Origin: Roseovarius sp. UBA3070
Lineage (GTDB): Bacteria; Pseudomonadota; Alphaproteobacteria; Rhodobacterales; Rhodobacteraceae
Length of the DNA stretch: 8,426 bases
Assembly (NCBI GenBank): GCA_002366775.1
Contig: DFBW01000025.1
Coordinates: 11,728-20,153, forward strand
Direction of reading: 5' to 3'
Under the pieces are notes generated by a model that was not told the origin of the DNA, ran no database searches, and saw nothing but the letters and a program-made list of their open reading frames with translations. Below, piece after piece: positions 1 to 6,157 of this stretch; positions within the stretch are counted from its first letter, which is position 1, and the number at the start of each line of letters is the position of its first letter. Position numbers and translations under genes: made by a program.

Positions 1-95
1 ATTGACACTTTCGCGCCCACCATACGGTTCAACAATGTGGACTTGCCTGCATTAGGCTCGCCAATCAGGGCAATAAATCCGGCGCGTTTGGTCAT
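1..95 (-). CDS. era: GTPase Era, N-terminal fragment (runs off the left edge)
   Basis: Only the first 31 codons are in the window. The protein begins [20 protein letters not shown]. Residues 12-19 (GEPNAGKS) are the G1/P-loop that binds GTP phosphates, in the form typical of Era. In this family Era binds the 3' end of 16S rRNA through a C-terminal KH domain (outside the window) and helps mature the 30S subunit. The ATG at 95-93 is preceded by AGGAC, 8 bases upstream on the minus strand, which supports this start. It follows rnc on the same strand, the usual rnc-era order, but after an unusually long 169-base gap that holds a repeat and hairpins. Assignment rests on the P-loop context plus position after rnc. 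Confidence 0.93.
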   Translation of the reverse strand, partial: MTKRAGFIALIGEPNAGKSTLLNRMVGAKVS

Positions 96-137
96 TTTCT
101 ACGTCCTGTTTCTCTGGCCTGCTGCCCTATCCTATCT

Positions 138-166
138 GGGCGCAGTTCACCAGCCATATGGCGCCC
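138..166. repeat. Inverted repeats in the era leader
   Basis: GGGCGC at 138-143 pairs with GCGCCC at 161-166 across a 17-base spacer. The perfect 10-base palindrome GCCATATGGC (153-162) overlaps the right arm, so two alternative folds are possible in the era 5' leader. No function can be assigned; the arms are short enough to occur by chance. Confidence 0.3.
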
Positions 167-219
167 CCATCTTCTTGCGCTAAATATCCCAAGGGGTTTG
201 GGGGACAGCGTCCCCCATC
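164..219. repeat. Intergenic GC-rich hairpin repeat, Rhodobacterales-like
   Basis: A perfect 8-bp hairpin has arms TGGGGGAC (199-206) and GTCCCCCA (210-217) around a 3-base loop. On the minus strand it continues into CCAAACCCCTTGGGATATTT and then CAAGAAGATGGGG. The 8-mer CCCCCATC occurs at both 164-171 and 212-219, bracketing the unit. From memory, strings of the type 'CCCCCAAACCCC...GGATATTT...AAGAAG' recur between genes in roseobacter genomes, so I read this as one copy of a dispersed repeat. The hairpin could also attenuate transcription between rnc and era. Confidence 0.5.
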
Positions 220-228
220 AATTTAGTC

Positions 229-250
229 AAAAAGAGCATGCCGCAGGCAT
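229..250 (-). terminator. Weak terminator-like hairpin downstream of rnc
   Basis: On the minus strand ATGCC (250-246), loop TGC and GGCAT (242-238) form a 5-bp stem. Four bases later there is a run of five T (233-229). It lies 15 bases after the rnc stop codon. The stem is short and the T-run is spaced from it, so termination would be partial at best; read-through into era is likely. Confidence 0.3.
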
Positions 251-264
251 TCATTCAGATCACG

Positions 265-948
265 TTAACCTACATTGATCTTGTCCAGCAACGCACGAGC
301 CGCTGCCTGTTCTGCCTGGCGTTTGGATCCTGCTGTCGCTGTGGCGCTTGCCCCATTGGACAGGCGTGCCTCAATGGTAAATTGCGGGGCATGGTCGGGG
401 CCTGAGCGCGCAGTTTCCACATAGTCAGGCGGGATCAACCCACGGCCTTGGGCCCATTCCTGCAAAGCTGTTTTTGCATCTCGCGCGTCATCCTGAACCG
501 TGGCGACCCGCGCGCCCCAAAGCCGCAGCACCAACGCGCGTGCCACATCAAAACCGGCATCGCGGTAAACGGCGGCAATCACCGCCTCCATGGCATCCCC
601 CAACAACGCCTGCTTGCGCCGCCCACCTGACATCATCTCAGACCGGCCCAGCTTCAGGACCTTACCCAGATCAATTTCACGGGCAATCTCGGCGCAGGTT
701 TCCTTGCGCACCAACGCGTTGAACCGCGGTGCCAGCATCCCTTCAGAGGCATCAGGATCAACCTCCAGCAACGCCTCGGACATAACCAGACCCAGAACTC
801 TGTCACCAAGGAACTCTAACCGTTGATTATCGTCCCGCGTGGCAGACGACATCGAAGCATGTGTGACAGCGCGCACCAACAGGCCTGGATCGGCAAATTC
901 ATGCCCCAGACGGGTCTGAAACGCGCTCAGCTCAGCGGATATTTTCAT
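265..948 (-). CDS. rnc: Ribonuclease III
   Basis: 227 residues, normal for the family. It cleaves double-stranded RNA, including the rRNA precursor, as a Mg2+-dependent homodimer in the cytoplasm. The N-terminal catalytic domain carries the signature [12 protein letters not shown] (42-53). The metal-binding acidic residues expected from E. coli are present: E45, D49, E69, D118 and E121 (in GDAMEAV). The position equivalent to E. coli E38 is Q42, a change I believe is common in alphaproteobacteria. A C-terminal double-stranded RNA-binding domain spans about 153-223, from [11 protein letters not shown] to [15 protein letters not shown]. The ATG at 948-946 is chosen over an in-frame ATG at 987 because it forms an ATGA overlap with the lepB2 stop and has AGAGGG just upstream. 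The gene is probably translationally coupled to lepB2. Confidence 0.96.
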   Translation of the reverse strand: MKISAELSAFQTRLGHEFADPGLLVRAVTHASMSSATRDDNQRLEFLGDRVLGLVMSEALLEVDPDASEGMLAPRFNALVRKETCAEIAREIDLGKVLKLGRSEMMSGGRRKQALLGDAMEAVIAAVYRDAGFDVARALVLRLWGARVATVQDDARDAKTALQEWAQGRGLIPPDYVETARSGPDHAPQFTIEARLSNGASATATAGSKRQAEQAAARALLDKINVG

Positions 949-1976
949 TTGACCCTCTTGAGATAACGGTTTGGCCGCCAGTTCCATATCTGCATAAGCC
1001 GCTCACCCGCCGAGGAAAACAACACCCAAGACACACGCCCGGTGATATTTTCGCGCGGGATCAGGCCCATTCCACCAGTATCGGTCGACATCCGCGAATC
1101 TGATGAATTATCGCGGTTGTCACCCAGGAAGAAATATTGCCCCTCAGGCACGACCCGGCGTTCAATGTTGTCCACCACATGTGGGCTGATATCGAGGATC
1201 GCGTAACTGCGCCCGCCCGGCTGTGTTTCGATCACCCGGGTCTTCAGGCAAGCCTCACCCGGAGCCGGATCATTTGCGCATCGCGGTTGAATTTGCATCG
1301 CACCTTGCAGGGCAAATGGCTCGGCATATTTCTGTGCGTTACTTTGCGGCAAAGGGTCGTCGTTCACATAGACCACGCCGTCACGCATCTGCACCGTCTC
1401 ACCGGGCATGCCAATAAGGCGTTTGATATATTCCGCGTCGCTTCCTGGCTTGTTAAAGACCAGGATATCTCCGCGCTGGGGGGTGTTCACAGGCACAACA
1501 ATCACGAAATCCCCGATCAGCAAATTGGGCTTCATTGATCCAGCAGGTATCCAATAGGGTGCCCAAAATGCGCGTGACAGCAACAGACAGCCCACAATCA
1601 GCGAAACAACAAACCCCAGTTTGGAATAGCGTGTATCAGTTTGCGCATTGAGGTTGCCACCCGGCTTGAACGCCAAAAAGATCGTCAGGATCAAACCCAC
1701 AACCGGCAGTATCGCCACCCACATCAGCCAACCCGACCAGCCCACATCGCGCAAACGGCGGCGGGTGTGGCCCAGCCAGATTGGAAAGGCCATGGTGAGC
1801 GAGACAAAAACAGCCGTATTCGCACCGGAAAAATTGCATGTCACCGGGATCAGAGAGGCCAGGCCAATCACGGCCAGCGTTATCAAGATATAGGGCAGTC
1901 GTGGCGTGGTGCCCGACCAGTCAAAGCCCCGTCGGATAAGATTAAGAGGCGAGGGAGGGGACGTCGGCGTGCTCAC
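945..1976 (-). CDS. lepB: Signal peptidase I paralogue with N-terminal DUF805-like membrane domain
   Basis: 343 residues, about 65 longer than the neighbouring LepB. The C-terminal part is a type I signal peptidase (family S26), which removes signal peptides on the periplasmic face of the inner membrane. The nucleophile is Ser147 in PAGSM (144-148), the general base Lys185 in [10 protein letters not shown] (183-192), and box [12 protein letters not shown] is at 285-295. So it should be active. The first ~115 residues are not peptidase: they contain FDWSGTTPR (18-26) and [13 protein letters not shown] (71-83) followed by a hydrophobic helix ending FKPG, which matches the DUF805 membrane-domain pattern. 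About four membrane segments are visible (30-46, 54-70, 83-103, 119-138). A stretch of about 36 residues found between box B and box C in LepB1 is missing. Start is GTG at 1976, overlapping the lepB1 stop as GTGA, with AAGGGG upstream. Confidence 0.9.
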   Translation of the reverse strand: MSTPTSPPSPLNLIRRGFDWSGTTPRLPYILITLAVIGLASLIPVTCNFSGANTAVFVSLTMAFPIWLGHTRRRLRDVGWSGWLMWVAILPVVGLILTIFLAFKPGGNLNAQTDTRYSKLGFVVSLIVGCLLLSRAFWAPYWIPAGSMKPNLLIGDFVIVVPVNTPQRGDILVFNKPGSDAEYIKRLIGMPGETVQMRDGVVYVNDDPLPQSNAQKYAEPFALQGAMQIQPRCANDPAPGEACLKTRVIETQPGGRSYAILDISPHVVDNIERRVVPEGQYFFLGDNRDNSSDSRMSTDTGGMGLIPRENITGRVSWVLFSSAGERLMQIWNWRPNRYLKRVK

Positions 1977-2809
1977 TCCAACCCCTTGAAAAAGCGGTCT
2001 CCACGCCAGGTCCAGAAATACAACATCGAACGCCCGGCAGAGGAAAAAATCACCCGGTCAGCACGGCCAATCAGATTTTCATACGGGACAAATTCAACCC
2101 CGCCCACCGCCTGTGGAAAGCGGCTGTCGGTTGAATTATCGCGGTTATCACCCATGAAAAAATAATGCCCCTCAGGCACCGAATAGACACCTGTTTCATC
2201 TGAGCGTTGTTTGGTGATGTTCAGTATCGTGTGGCTGCGCCCGTTTGAAAACGTCTCGCGCTGGCGGGACTTGGTGCAGGATGCGCCTTCGCCCACAGCC
2301 CCGTTTTCACACCGCGGGCGGCGTTGCATCGGGCCTTGGGCTGCAAATTCTTCTTCAAACACGCCGGCATCTTCCAGCTTCACCGCTGCGCCATTGATAT
2401 GCAGCACGCTGTCGATCATCTGCACCTTGTCACCCGGCAGCCCAACCACCCGCTTGATGAAATCGGTGCCGTTCACCGGGTGGCGAAAGACGATGATATC
2501 ACCACGCTCGGGCTCGCCGCCCAGCAGGCGGGTGTTGTCGCCGTCCAGCCAGCCGCAGATGTCCTTGGCATCCACATCCACGCCCAACCGCGCAATGCGG
2601 ATGGTCGGGCAGGACGCATAGGAATAGCCATAGGCGAATTTGTTCACGAACAGGAAATCCCCGATCAGCAGCGTGTCTTTCATCGAGCCTGACGGGATCC
2701 AGAACGGCTGAAACAGGATGGTGCGGAAAATGCCTGCGATCACAAGTGCCCAAAACACCGTTTTGACGGTTTCCATAATGGCGCTGCCCTTTGTGGCCTC
2801 GGTGGTCAT
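1973..2809 (-). CDS. lepB: Signal peptidase I
   Basis: 278 residues. Canonical inner-membrane leader peptidase that cleaves signal peptides from exported preproteins. One N-terminal membrane anchor (about 14-34) leads straight into box B, with nucleophile Ser42 in PSGSMKDTLLIGD (39-51). The catalytic base is Lys119 in FIKRVVGLPGD (117-127). Box E GDNRDNSTDSR lies at 220-230. A Cys pair (C167, C178) lies in a region resembling the disulfide-bearing segment of E. coli LepB and is also conserved in the adjacent paralogue (C233, C243). The ATG at 2809-2807 has GGAG six bases upstream. It lies 78 bases downstream of acpS and overlaps lepB2 by four bases. This is the copy that occupies the usual acpS-lepB-rnc-era position and is probably the housekeeping enzyme. 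Confidence 0.96.
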   Translation of the reverse strand: MTTEATKGSAIMETVKTVFWALVIAGIFRTILFQPFWIPSGSMKDTLLIGDFLFVNKFAYGYSYASCPTIRIARLGVDVDAKDICGWLDGDNTRLLGGEPERGDIIVFRHPVNGTDFIKRVVGLPGDKVQMIDSVLHINGAAVKLEDAGVFEEEFAAQGPMQRRPRCENGAVGEGASCTKSRQRETFSNGRSHTILNITKQRSDETGVYSVPEGHYFFMGDNRDNSTDSRFPQAVGGVEFVPYENLIGRADRVIFSSAGRSMLYFWTWRGDRFFKGLE

Positions 2810-2839
2810 GGCGATCTCCGCTCGTGTTTGTGCTCGCAG

Positions 2840-2870
2840 GTTACATGCGGTTTGCTTGGAGGGGTGTCAA
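2840..2870 (-). promoter_or_regulatory. Candidate internal promoter before lepB1
   Basis: On the minus strand a perfect TTGACA (2870-2865) is followed, after a long 19-base spacer, by TGTAAC (2845-2840), which matches four of six bases of the TATAAT consensus. It lies 31 bases upstream of the lepB1 start codon. It could give the lepB-rnc part of the operon its own transcription. The long spacer makes the call weak. Confidence 0.3.
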
Positions 2871-2881
2871 GGCGCTGACAC
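2864..2881. repeat. 6-bp dyad overlapping the candidate lepB1 -35 box
   Basis: GTGTCA (2864-2869) and TGACAC (2876-2881) are perfect inverted arms around six bases. The left arm overlaps the TTGACA of the candidate promoter, as an operator would. The whole lies seven bases after the acpS stop. It lacks a T-run, so it is not a standard terminator. Chance is a reasonable alternative. Confidence 0.3.
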
Positions 2882-2887
2882 GGCCCC

Positions 2888-3289
2888 CTATGCTATCGGG
2901 CGCGCTTCGATCACAACAAAGGCCTGCGCCCAGGGGTGATCATCGCTCAATGTGACATGAATTATGGCCTCATGCCCATCGGGCGTCATGCTGGTCAAAC
3001 GTTGTGCCGCCCAGCCAGTGACCTGCATGACAGGCTGGCCGGTCTTGAGGTTGCTCACGGCCATATCCTTCCACGAAATGCCCATGCGCAGACCAGTGCC
3101 CAGCGCCTTTGAGCAGGCTTCTTTTGCAGCCCAGCGCTTGGCATAGGTGCCGGGCGTGTCGGCGCGCGCTTCGGCTTTGGCCTGTTCAACATCGGTGAAC
3201 ACACGATTGCGAAACCGGTCGCCAAAACGCTCTAACGTGGCGCTGATACGTTCAATATTGGCCAGGTCGGTGCCTATGCCCAGGATCAT
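2888..3289 (-). CDS. acpS: Holo-[acyl-carrier-protein] synthase
   Basis: 133 residues, a normal AcpS length. It transfers the 4'-phosphopantetheine arm from coenzyme A to a serine of apo-acyl carrier protein, activating fatty acid synthesis; the family works as a trimer in the cytoplasm. The two hallmark motifs are present: GIGTDL (4-9) with the Mg2+ ligand D8, and [17 protein letters not shown] (50-66) with E57, matching E. coli D9 and E58. The ATG at 3289-3287 overlaps the stop of the upstream LysE remnant as ATGA. The sequence just before it (CGGCGTTTGCCAG) has no convincing ribosome binding site, so acpS may depend on translational coupling to that upstream reading frame. Confidence 0.96.
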   Translation of the reverse strand: MILGIGTDLANIERISATLERFGDRFRNRVFTDVEQAKAEARADTPGTYAKRWAAKEACSKALGTGLRMGISWKDMAVSNLKTGQPVMQVTGWAAQRLTSMTPDGHEAIIHVTLSDDHPWAQAFVVIEARPIA

Positions 3290-3609
3290 CTGGCAAACGC
3301 CGATCGGATCAGGGCAAGGCCTGCGATTGCGAATAGCGCCGCGCTGATCCCATCAATCCAACGGCACCACCGACGACAGACAGCCCTCATGCCCCCTGTG
3401 GAAAAGATGAGCGAATACATCACGTTATTCAAAATATCTGCCAGCATGCAAACAATGGCGCTCAGCACGACAGACAACACCGTGCCTTGCGAATCCAGCG
3501 CCGCTCCATAGGTCATGCCGGTCTTGCGGCCATAGCGCAGCACCACTGCGGCGTTGGACAGGTTGGCAGGCCCTGGTGTCACGGCCAATATTTTGGGAAT
3601 TGAAATCAT
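3286..3609 (-). CDS. LysE/RhtB-family remnant with apparent internal deletion
   Basis: 107 residues, about half the ~205 of a LysE/RhtB amino-acid exporter. The N-terminal part keeps the start-of-family pattern: [11 protein letters not shown] (7-17) then [14 protein letters not shown] (25-38). The C-terminal part (about 60-107) resembles the end of such proteins, with a basic stretch ([16 protein letters not shown]) followed by a final hydrophobic helix, [10 protein letters not shown]. The central part with the NxLNPK motif is absent and the reading frame is unbroken, as expected for an in-frame internal deletion. The ATG at 3609 is preferred over GTG 3612 because GGAG lies six bases upstream of it. 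It starts 23 bases after the preceding gene and overlaps acpS by four bases. It is unlikely to transport anything; it may persist to couple acpS translation, or be a shortened protein with another role. Confidence 0.7.
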   Translation of the reverse strand: MISIPKILAVTPGPANLSNAAVVLRYGRKTGMTYGAALDSQGTVLSVVLSAIVCMLADILNNVMYSLIFSTGGMRAVCRRWCRWIDGISAALFAIAGLALIRSAFAR

Positions 3610-3632
3610 CACTCTCTCCGACTTGCCGGCGC

Positions 3633-4073
3633 CTATTGCAGCACGGCGCGCACGTCGCCGGTGGCCTGGTTGAGGGTAAAGCGCAAAATGGCCGGTGTGG
3701 AATCCTCGCCATCAAATACCTGAACATTCATCTCAAACACCAGCCCTACCGAGGCGTCATATTCAGCCGTGAGCGTATCAAACTCAGCATTGGAAAAGCC
3801 AATATTTTCGGACACTCCCAAGGTCAGGCAGTGCCGTTCCCCCAACTCGTTGTATGGCGGCGTCAGGATCAACAGGTGTAATGCGCCCGCGGCTGGCTCG
3901 ACCACATCCAGCAGGGCCAGACGCACCGCCCCATTGGCAAAGGTACGGGTGTTGTCCTTCCACGGCTCGACAATGCCATCGGCACGAGCAATCCAATCAC
4001 AAGGCTGGACGTGTTGAGCCGTTGCAGGCAGGGCACCTAAAAGCAGGGTTATCAGGGTAAGAAGGCGGGTCAT
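3633..4073 (-). CDS. Secreted hypothetical protein
   Basis: 146 residues; family not recognised. Residues 1-19 form a clear Sec signal peptide: MTRLL, a hydrophobic core, then ALPATA with likely cleavage before QH, so the mature protein is probably periplasmic. The mature part has two cysteines only (C25, C82), which could form a disulfide, and a C-terminal half rich in alternating hydrophobic residues (FEMNVQVFDGED, ILRFTLN) that suggests beta structure. No lipobox or catalytic motif is seen. The ATG at 4073-4071 overlaps the stop of the upstream membrane-protein gene as ATGA and is preceded by GAGGTGAG. The coupling suggests the two proteins are made together. The position between pdxJ and acpS gives no functional clue. 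Confidence 0.8.
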   Translation of the reverse strand: MTRLLTLITLLLGALPATAQHVQPCDWIARADGIVEPWKDNTRTFANGAVRLALLDVVEPAAGALHLLILTPPYNELGERHCLTLGVSENIGFSNAEFDTLTAEYDASVGLVFEMNVQVFDGEDSTPAILRFTLNQATGDVRAVLQ

Positions 4074-4507
4074 TCCAACTCACCTCGGTTGCGCATAACG
4101 CTGAGCTGATTGCCCGCCCCAATGCCTGCAAAGAAGCGGTTGCAGATCAAATACCCCCCCGCATAGATGCCCAAAAGCAAGGCGAATTGTTGGACAGATG
4201 CGGCGGCGATGGCCAATCTGCCAAACACCGGTGCCAAGCCACCTGCCCCAAAAGCCAGTGCCACATTCAGCACAACTGCGATCAACGTGGCGACCCAGAC
4301 GAACCCCCAGATTTCTGCGCTGCGGGGTCGGCGCTTGTGGGCGCGGGCAAACTGCTGGCCCTCAATCAGGGCGGCAATCATCGCCGGCACCATCAATTGC
4401 GCCGAAGACCCAAGCACATTATCTGTCGTGGTGTTCAAAATTTTGACAGCAAGAGCCGCCCCCAGAGCGACGACGGCAAAAACCAAACCGTACCGGACAT
4501 AGGTCAT
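4070..4507 (-). CDS. Small integral membrane protein (ABZJ_00895-like)
   Basis: 145 residues with about four membrane helices (4-23, 33-50, 66-88, 95-122). Between helices 2 and 3 is the stretch EGQQFARAHKRRPRSAEIW (49-67), which resembles the pattern I associate with the uncharacterised ABZJ_00895 family of small bacterial membrane proteins; this family call is from memory and moderate. The function is unknown. The ATG at 4507-4505 overlaps the pdxJ stop as ATGA, and its own stop overlaps the next start, so it is embedded in a coupled run pdxJ-membrane protein-secreted protein. No strong ribosome binding site is seen, in keeping with coupling. Confidence 0.8.
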   Translation of the reverse strand: MTYVRYGLVFAVVALGAALAVKILNTTTDNVLGSSAQLMVPAMIAALIEGQQFARAHKRRPRSAEIWGFVWVATLIAVVLNVALAFGAGGLAPVFGRLAIAAASVQQFALLLGIYAGGYLICNRFFAGIGAGNQLSVMRNRGELE

Positions 4508-5268
4508 ATGGCCGACCGGTACTCAGACCTGCGCGCACCGTCCATCAACCCGCGCATATGGCGTATGGCAGGGTCCAGCCCCATGAAGATCGCCTCGCCA
4601 ATCAGGAAATGGCCGATGTTCAGCTCCATCACCTCGGGCAGGGCCGCGACGGGTTGCACGCAATCATAGGTCAGCCCGTGGCCCACGTGCACTTCCAGAC
4701 CCAGAGAATGCGCGAATTGTGACATTTCACGCAGCGCTGCAAATTCGCGGTCCCGGTCGTCAAAGCGGCCCTCAGCATGGGCGTCGCAATACGCCCCGGC
4801 GTGCAATTCAACCACTTCACCACCGATGCGATGTGCCGCTTCAATCTGGCGTTTATCGGCGGCGACAAAGATCGACACCCGGCAACCTGCCTCTCTCAGA
4901 GGGGCAAGGTAATGGGCCAAACGGTTCTCTTCACGGGCCACTTCAAGCCCGCCTTCAGTGGTCTTTTCTTCGCGCTTTTCGGGCACGATGCACACTGCAT
5001 GGGGTTTGTGGCGCAGGGCGATTTGCTGCATTTCCTCCGTGGCGGCCATCTCAAAATTCAGCGGCACGGTAAGATGATCCATCAACCGGTCGATATCGCG
5101 GTCCGAAATATGGCGACGATCCTCTCGCAGATGGGCGGTGATGCCATCGGCCCCGGCCTCTTCCGCGATTTTTGCCGCGCGTAGCGGGTCTGGATATTCA
5201 CCGCCGCGCGCGTTGCGCACTGTGGCGACGTGATCAATATTAACACCAAGGCGTAGAGGGCCAGACAT
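4504..5268 (-). CDS. pdxJ: Pyridoxine 5'-phosphate synthase
   Basis: 254 residues (E. coli 243). It condenses 1-deoxy-D-xylulose 5-phosphate with 3-amino-2-oxopropyl phosphate to pyridoxine 5'-phosphate, the ring-closing step of the DXP-dependent vitamin B6 pathway, in the cytoplasm. It is a TIM-barrel family. The N-terminal LGVNIDHVATVRNARGG (7-23), TAHLREDRRHI (44-54) with H46, NFEMA (71-75) with E73, and VGHGL (194-198) with H196 correspond to the E. coli active-site residues H45, E72 and H193. The frame extends upstream to 5376, but the ATG at 5268-5266 is chosen because AGGAGGA lies seven bases before it and the family sequence begins there; the 36 added residues look like untranslated leader. 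It heads the coupled set leading to acpS. Confidence 0.96.
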   Translation of the reverse strand: MSGPLRLGVNIDHVATVRNARGGEYPDPLRAAKIAEEAGADGITAHLREDRRHISDRDIDRLMDHLTVPLNFEMAATEEMQQIALRHKPHAVCIVPEKREEKTTEGGLEVAREENRLAHYLAPLREAGCRVSIFVAADKRQIEAAHRIGGEVVELHAGAYCDAHAEGRFDDRDREFAALREMSQFAHSLGLEVHVGHGLTYDCVQPVAALPEVMELNIGHFLIGEAIFMGLDPAIRHMRGLMDGARRSEYRSAI

Positions 5269-5447
5269 CAGCGTATCCTCCTGAGAATGCTGTGAGTCGT
5301 GAGCAGCGTAGAACACTTTGTTGGATGACAACAGTGCAGGCTGCGAAACGCCGATGTCAGTATTGGCTTGCCTCAATCAAGCGGACAAATGGCCGACGCC
5401 CCGTTAGCCAGCCCGTGGGCACCAAAACATTGAGGTCGGCTGGCGAT
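5269..5447 (-). other. folK-pdxJ intergenic region
   Basis: 179 bases without a credible gene, probably containing the pdxJ promoter. Weak candidates on the minus strand are TTGTCC with CAATAC at 17-base spacing, and TTGTCA with TACGCT at 15; neither is convincing. Just after the folK stop, GCCAGCC (5407-5413) and GGCTGGC (5438-5444) are perfect 7-base inverted arms around 24 bases, without a T-run, so a terminator is doubtful. Confidence 0.4.
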
Positions 5448-6017
5448 CTACAATTCAACCACGTCTTTTCGTGACGCGGGCGGCAGGTGTTCAAGCATTT
5501 CAGTCACGCTCAGGCCCAAAACCGGGTGCACCCAATCGGGGGCCACATCCGCCAAAGGCACCAAAACGAACGCCCGGTCTTGCAGGCGGGGATGCGGGAC
5601 AATCAACTGATCGGGCGTGCTCTCGACTTGCTTTTCAGGGGGCAAATTGCGCCAATCGGCATGTATTGCCTCATCCGGCAAAACCAACTGCCCAGCCGCG
5701 ACCAGATCCAGATCCAGCGTACGACGGCCCCAACGCTGTTGGCGCTCGCGCCCAAACTGAGATTCGACAGTGTGTAAAACCGTCAAAAAATCCTGCGGAC
5801 CACCGTCATACCCGACACGAGCTGCCGCATTGACATAGTCAGGGCCAGCACCGGGCGGAAAACAAGGCGTGCGATAAAAACCGCTCACGGCCTTAAGCTG
5901 AACGCCCCCATCTTCCAACATGGCGAGGGCTGCACGCAGCGTTTGTTGGGGCACACCCGCCTCGGATCGCAGATTTCCGCCGAGCGCGATCAAGTATTCT
6001 TGACCAGAAATCATCAT
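5448..6017 (-). CDS. folK: 2-amino-4-hydroxy-6-hydroxymethyldihydropteridine diphosphokinase (HPPK)
   Basis: 189 residues, within the HPPK range. It transfers pyrophosphate from ATP to 6-hydroxymethyl-7,8-dihydropterin in folate synthesis, in the cytoplasm. The N-terminal YLIALGGN (8-15) is the family opening. FYRTPCFPPGAGPDYVNAA (47-65) is the usual pterin-side segment. RERQQRWGRRTLDLDLV (90-106) is the HPPK signature, with the Mg2+ ligands D102 and D104 matching E. coli D95 and D97. VPHPRLQDRAFVLVPLADV (about 139-157) is the conserved C-terminal block. ATG 6017 is used: AGGA lies six bases upstream. A second ATG follows at 6014. It is divergent from the NYN gene across 140 bases and precedes pdxJ by 179 bases. 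Confidence 0.95.
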   Translation of the reverse strand: MMISGQEYLIALGGNLRSEAGVPQQTLRAALAMLEDGGVQLKAVSGFYRTPCFPPGAGPDYVNAAARVGYDGGPQDFLTVLHTVESQFGRERQQRWGRRTLDLDLVAAGQLVLPDEAIHADWRNLPPEKQVESTPDQLIVPHPRLQDRAFVLVPLADVAPDWVHPVLGLSVTEMLEHLPPASRKDVVEL

Positions 6018-6157
6018 AACCTATCCTTTTGAACGAGCGGAAACCTATTGCGTATTTGCTATGAAATACCTAGTTTCACCTGTCAGGTCTGCTTTAATTT
6101 TCACCACTCACACGTCTACTTTCTAAGCAGGCTAAAATCGATTGGAAGGACTTTCGA
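6018..6157. promoter_or_regulatory. Divergent promoter region between folK and the NYN gene
   Basis: This AT-richer 140-base interval must hold promoters for both directions. For folk-ward transcription the best pair on the minus strand is CTGACA (one mismatch to the -35 consensus) and CATAGC at 17-base spacing. For the plus strand TAAAAT at 6133-6138 is a possible -10 box without a good -35. An interrupted palindrome, ACCTG-T-CAGGT (6078-6088), lies between the two and overlaps the CTGACA; it could be an operator, but it is short. Confidence 0.4.

Noticed and set aside
949..987. Upstream in-frame start for rnc at 987
   Set aside because: It would overlap lepB2 by 43 bases, whereas the ATG at 948 has a ribosome binding site and the same ATGA overlap used throughout the operon.
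1641..2165. Long plus-strand open frame (174 codons) across the lepB1-lepB2 junction
   Set aside because: It lies antisense to two well-supported lepB genes, its translation is low-complexity and rich in R, Q and H, and no ribosome binding site is evident. It is a shadow of the GC-rich coding strand.
3425..3727. Minus-strand open frame of 100 codons bridging the LysE remnant and the secreted protein
   Set aside because: It is out of frame with both and its product resembles no family; the two real frames explain the DNA with good start sites.
5266..5376. Upstream extension of pdxJ by 36 codons
   Set aside because: The strong AGGAGGA site before the ATG at 5268 and the start of family similarity there make the extension untranslated leader.
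5407..5444. Inverted repeat after folK as an intrinsic terminator
   Set aside because: The 7-bp arms enclose a 24-base loop and no T-run follows on the minus strand.
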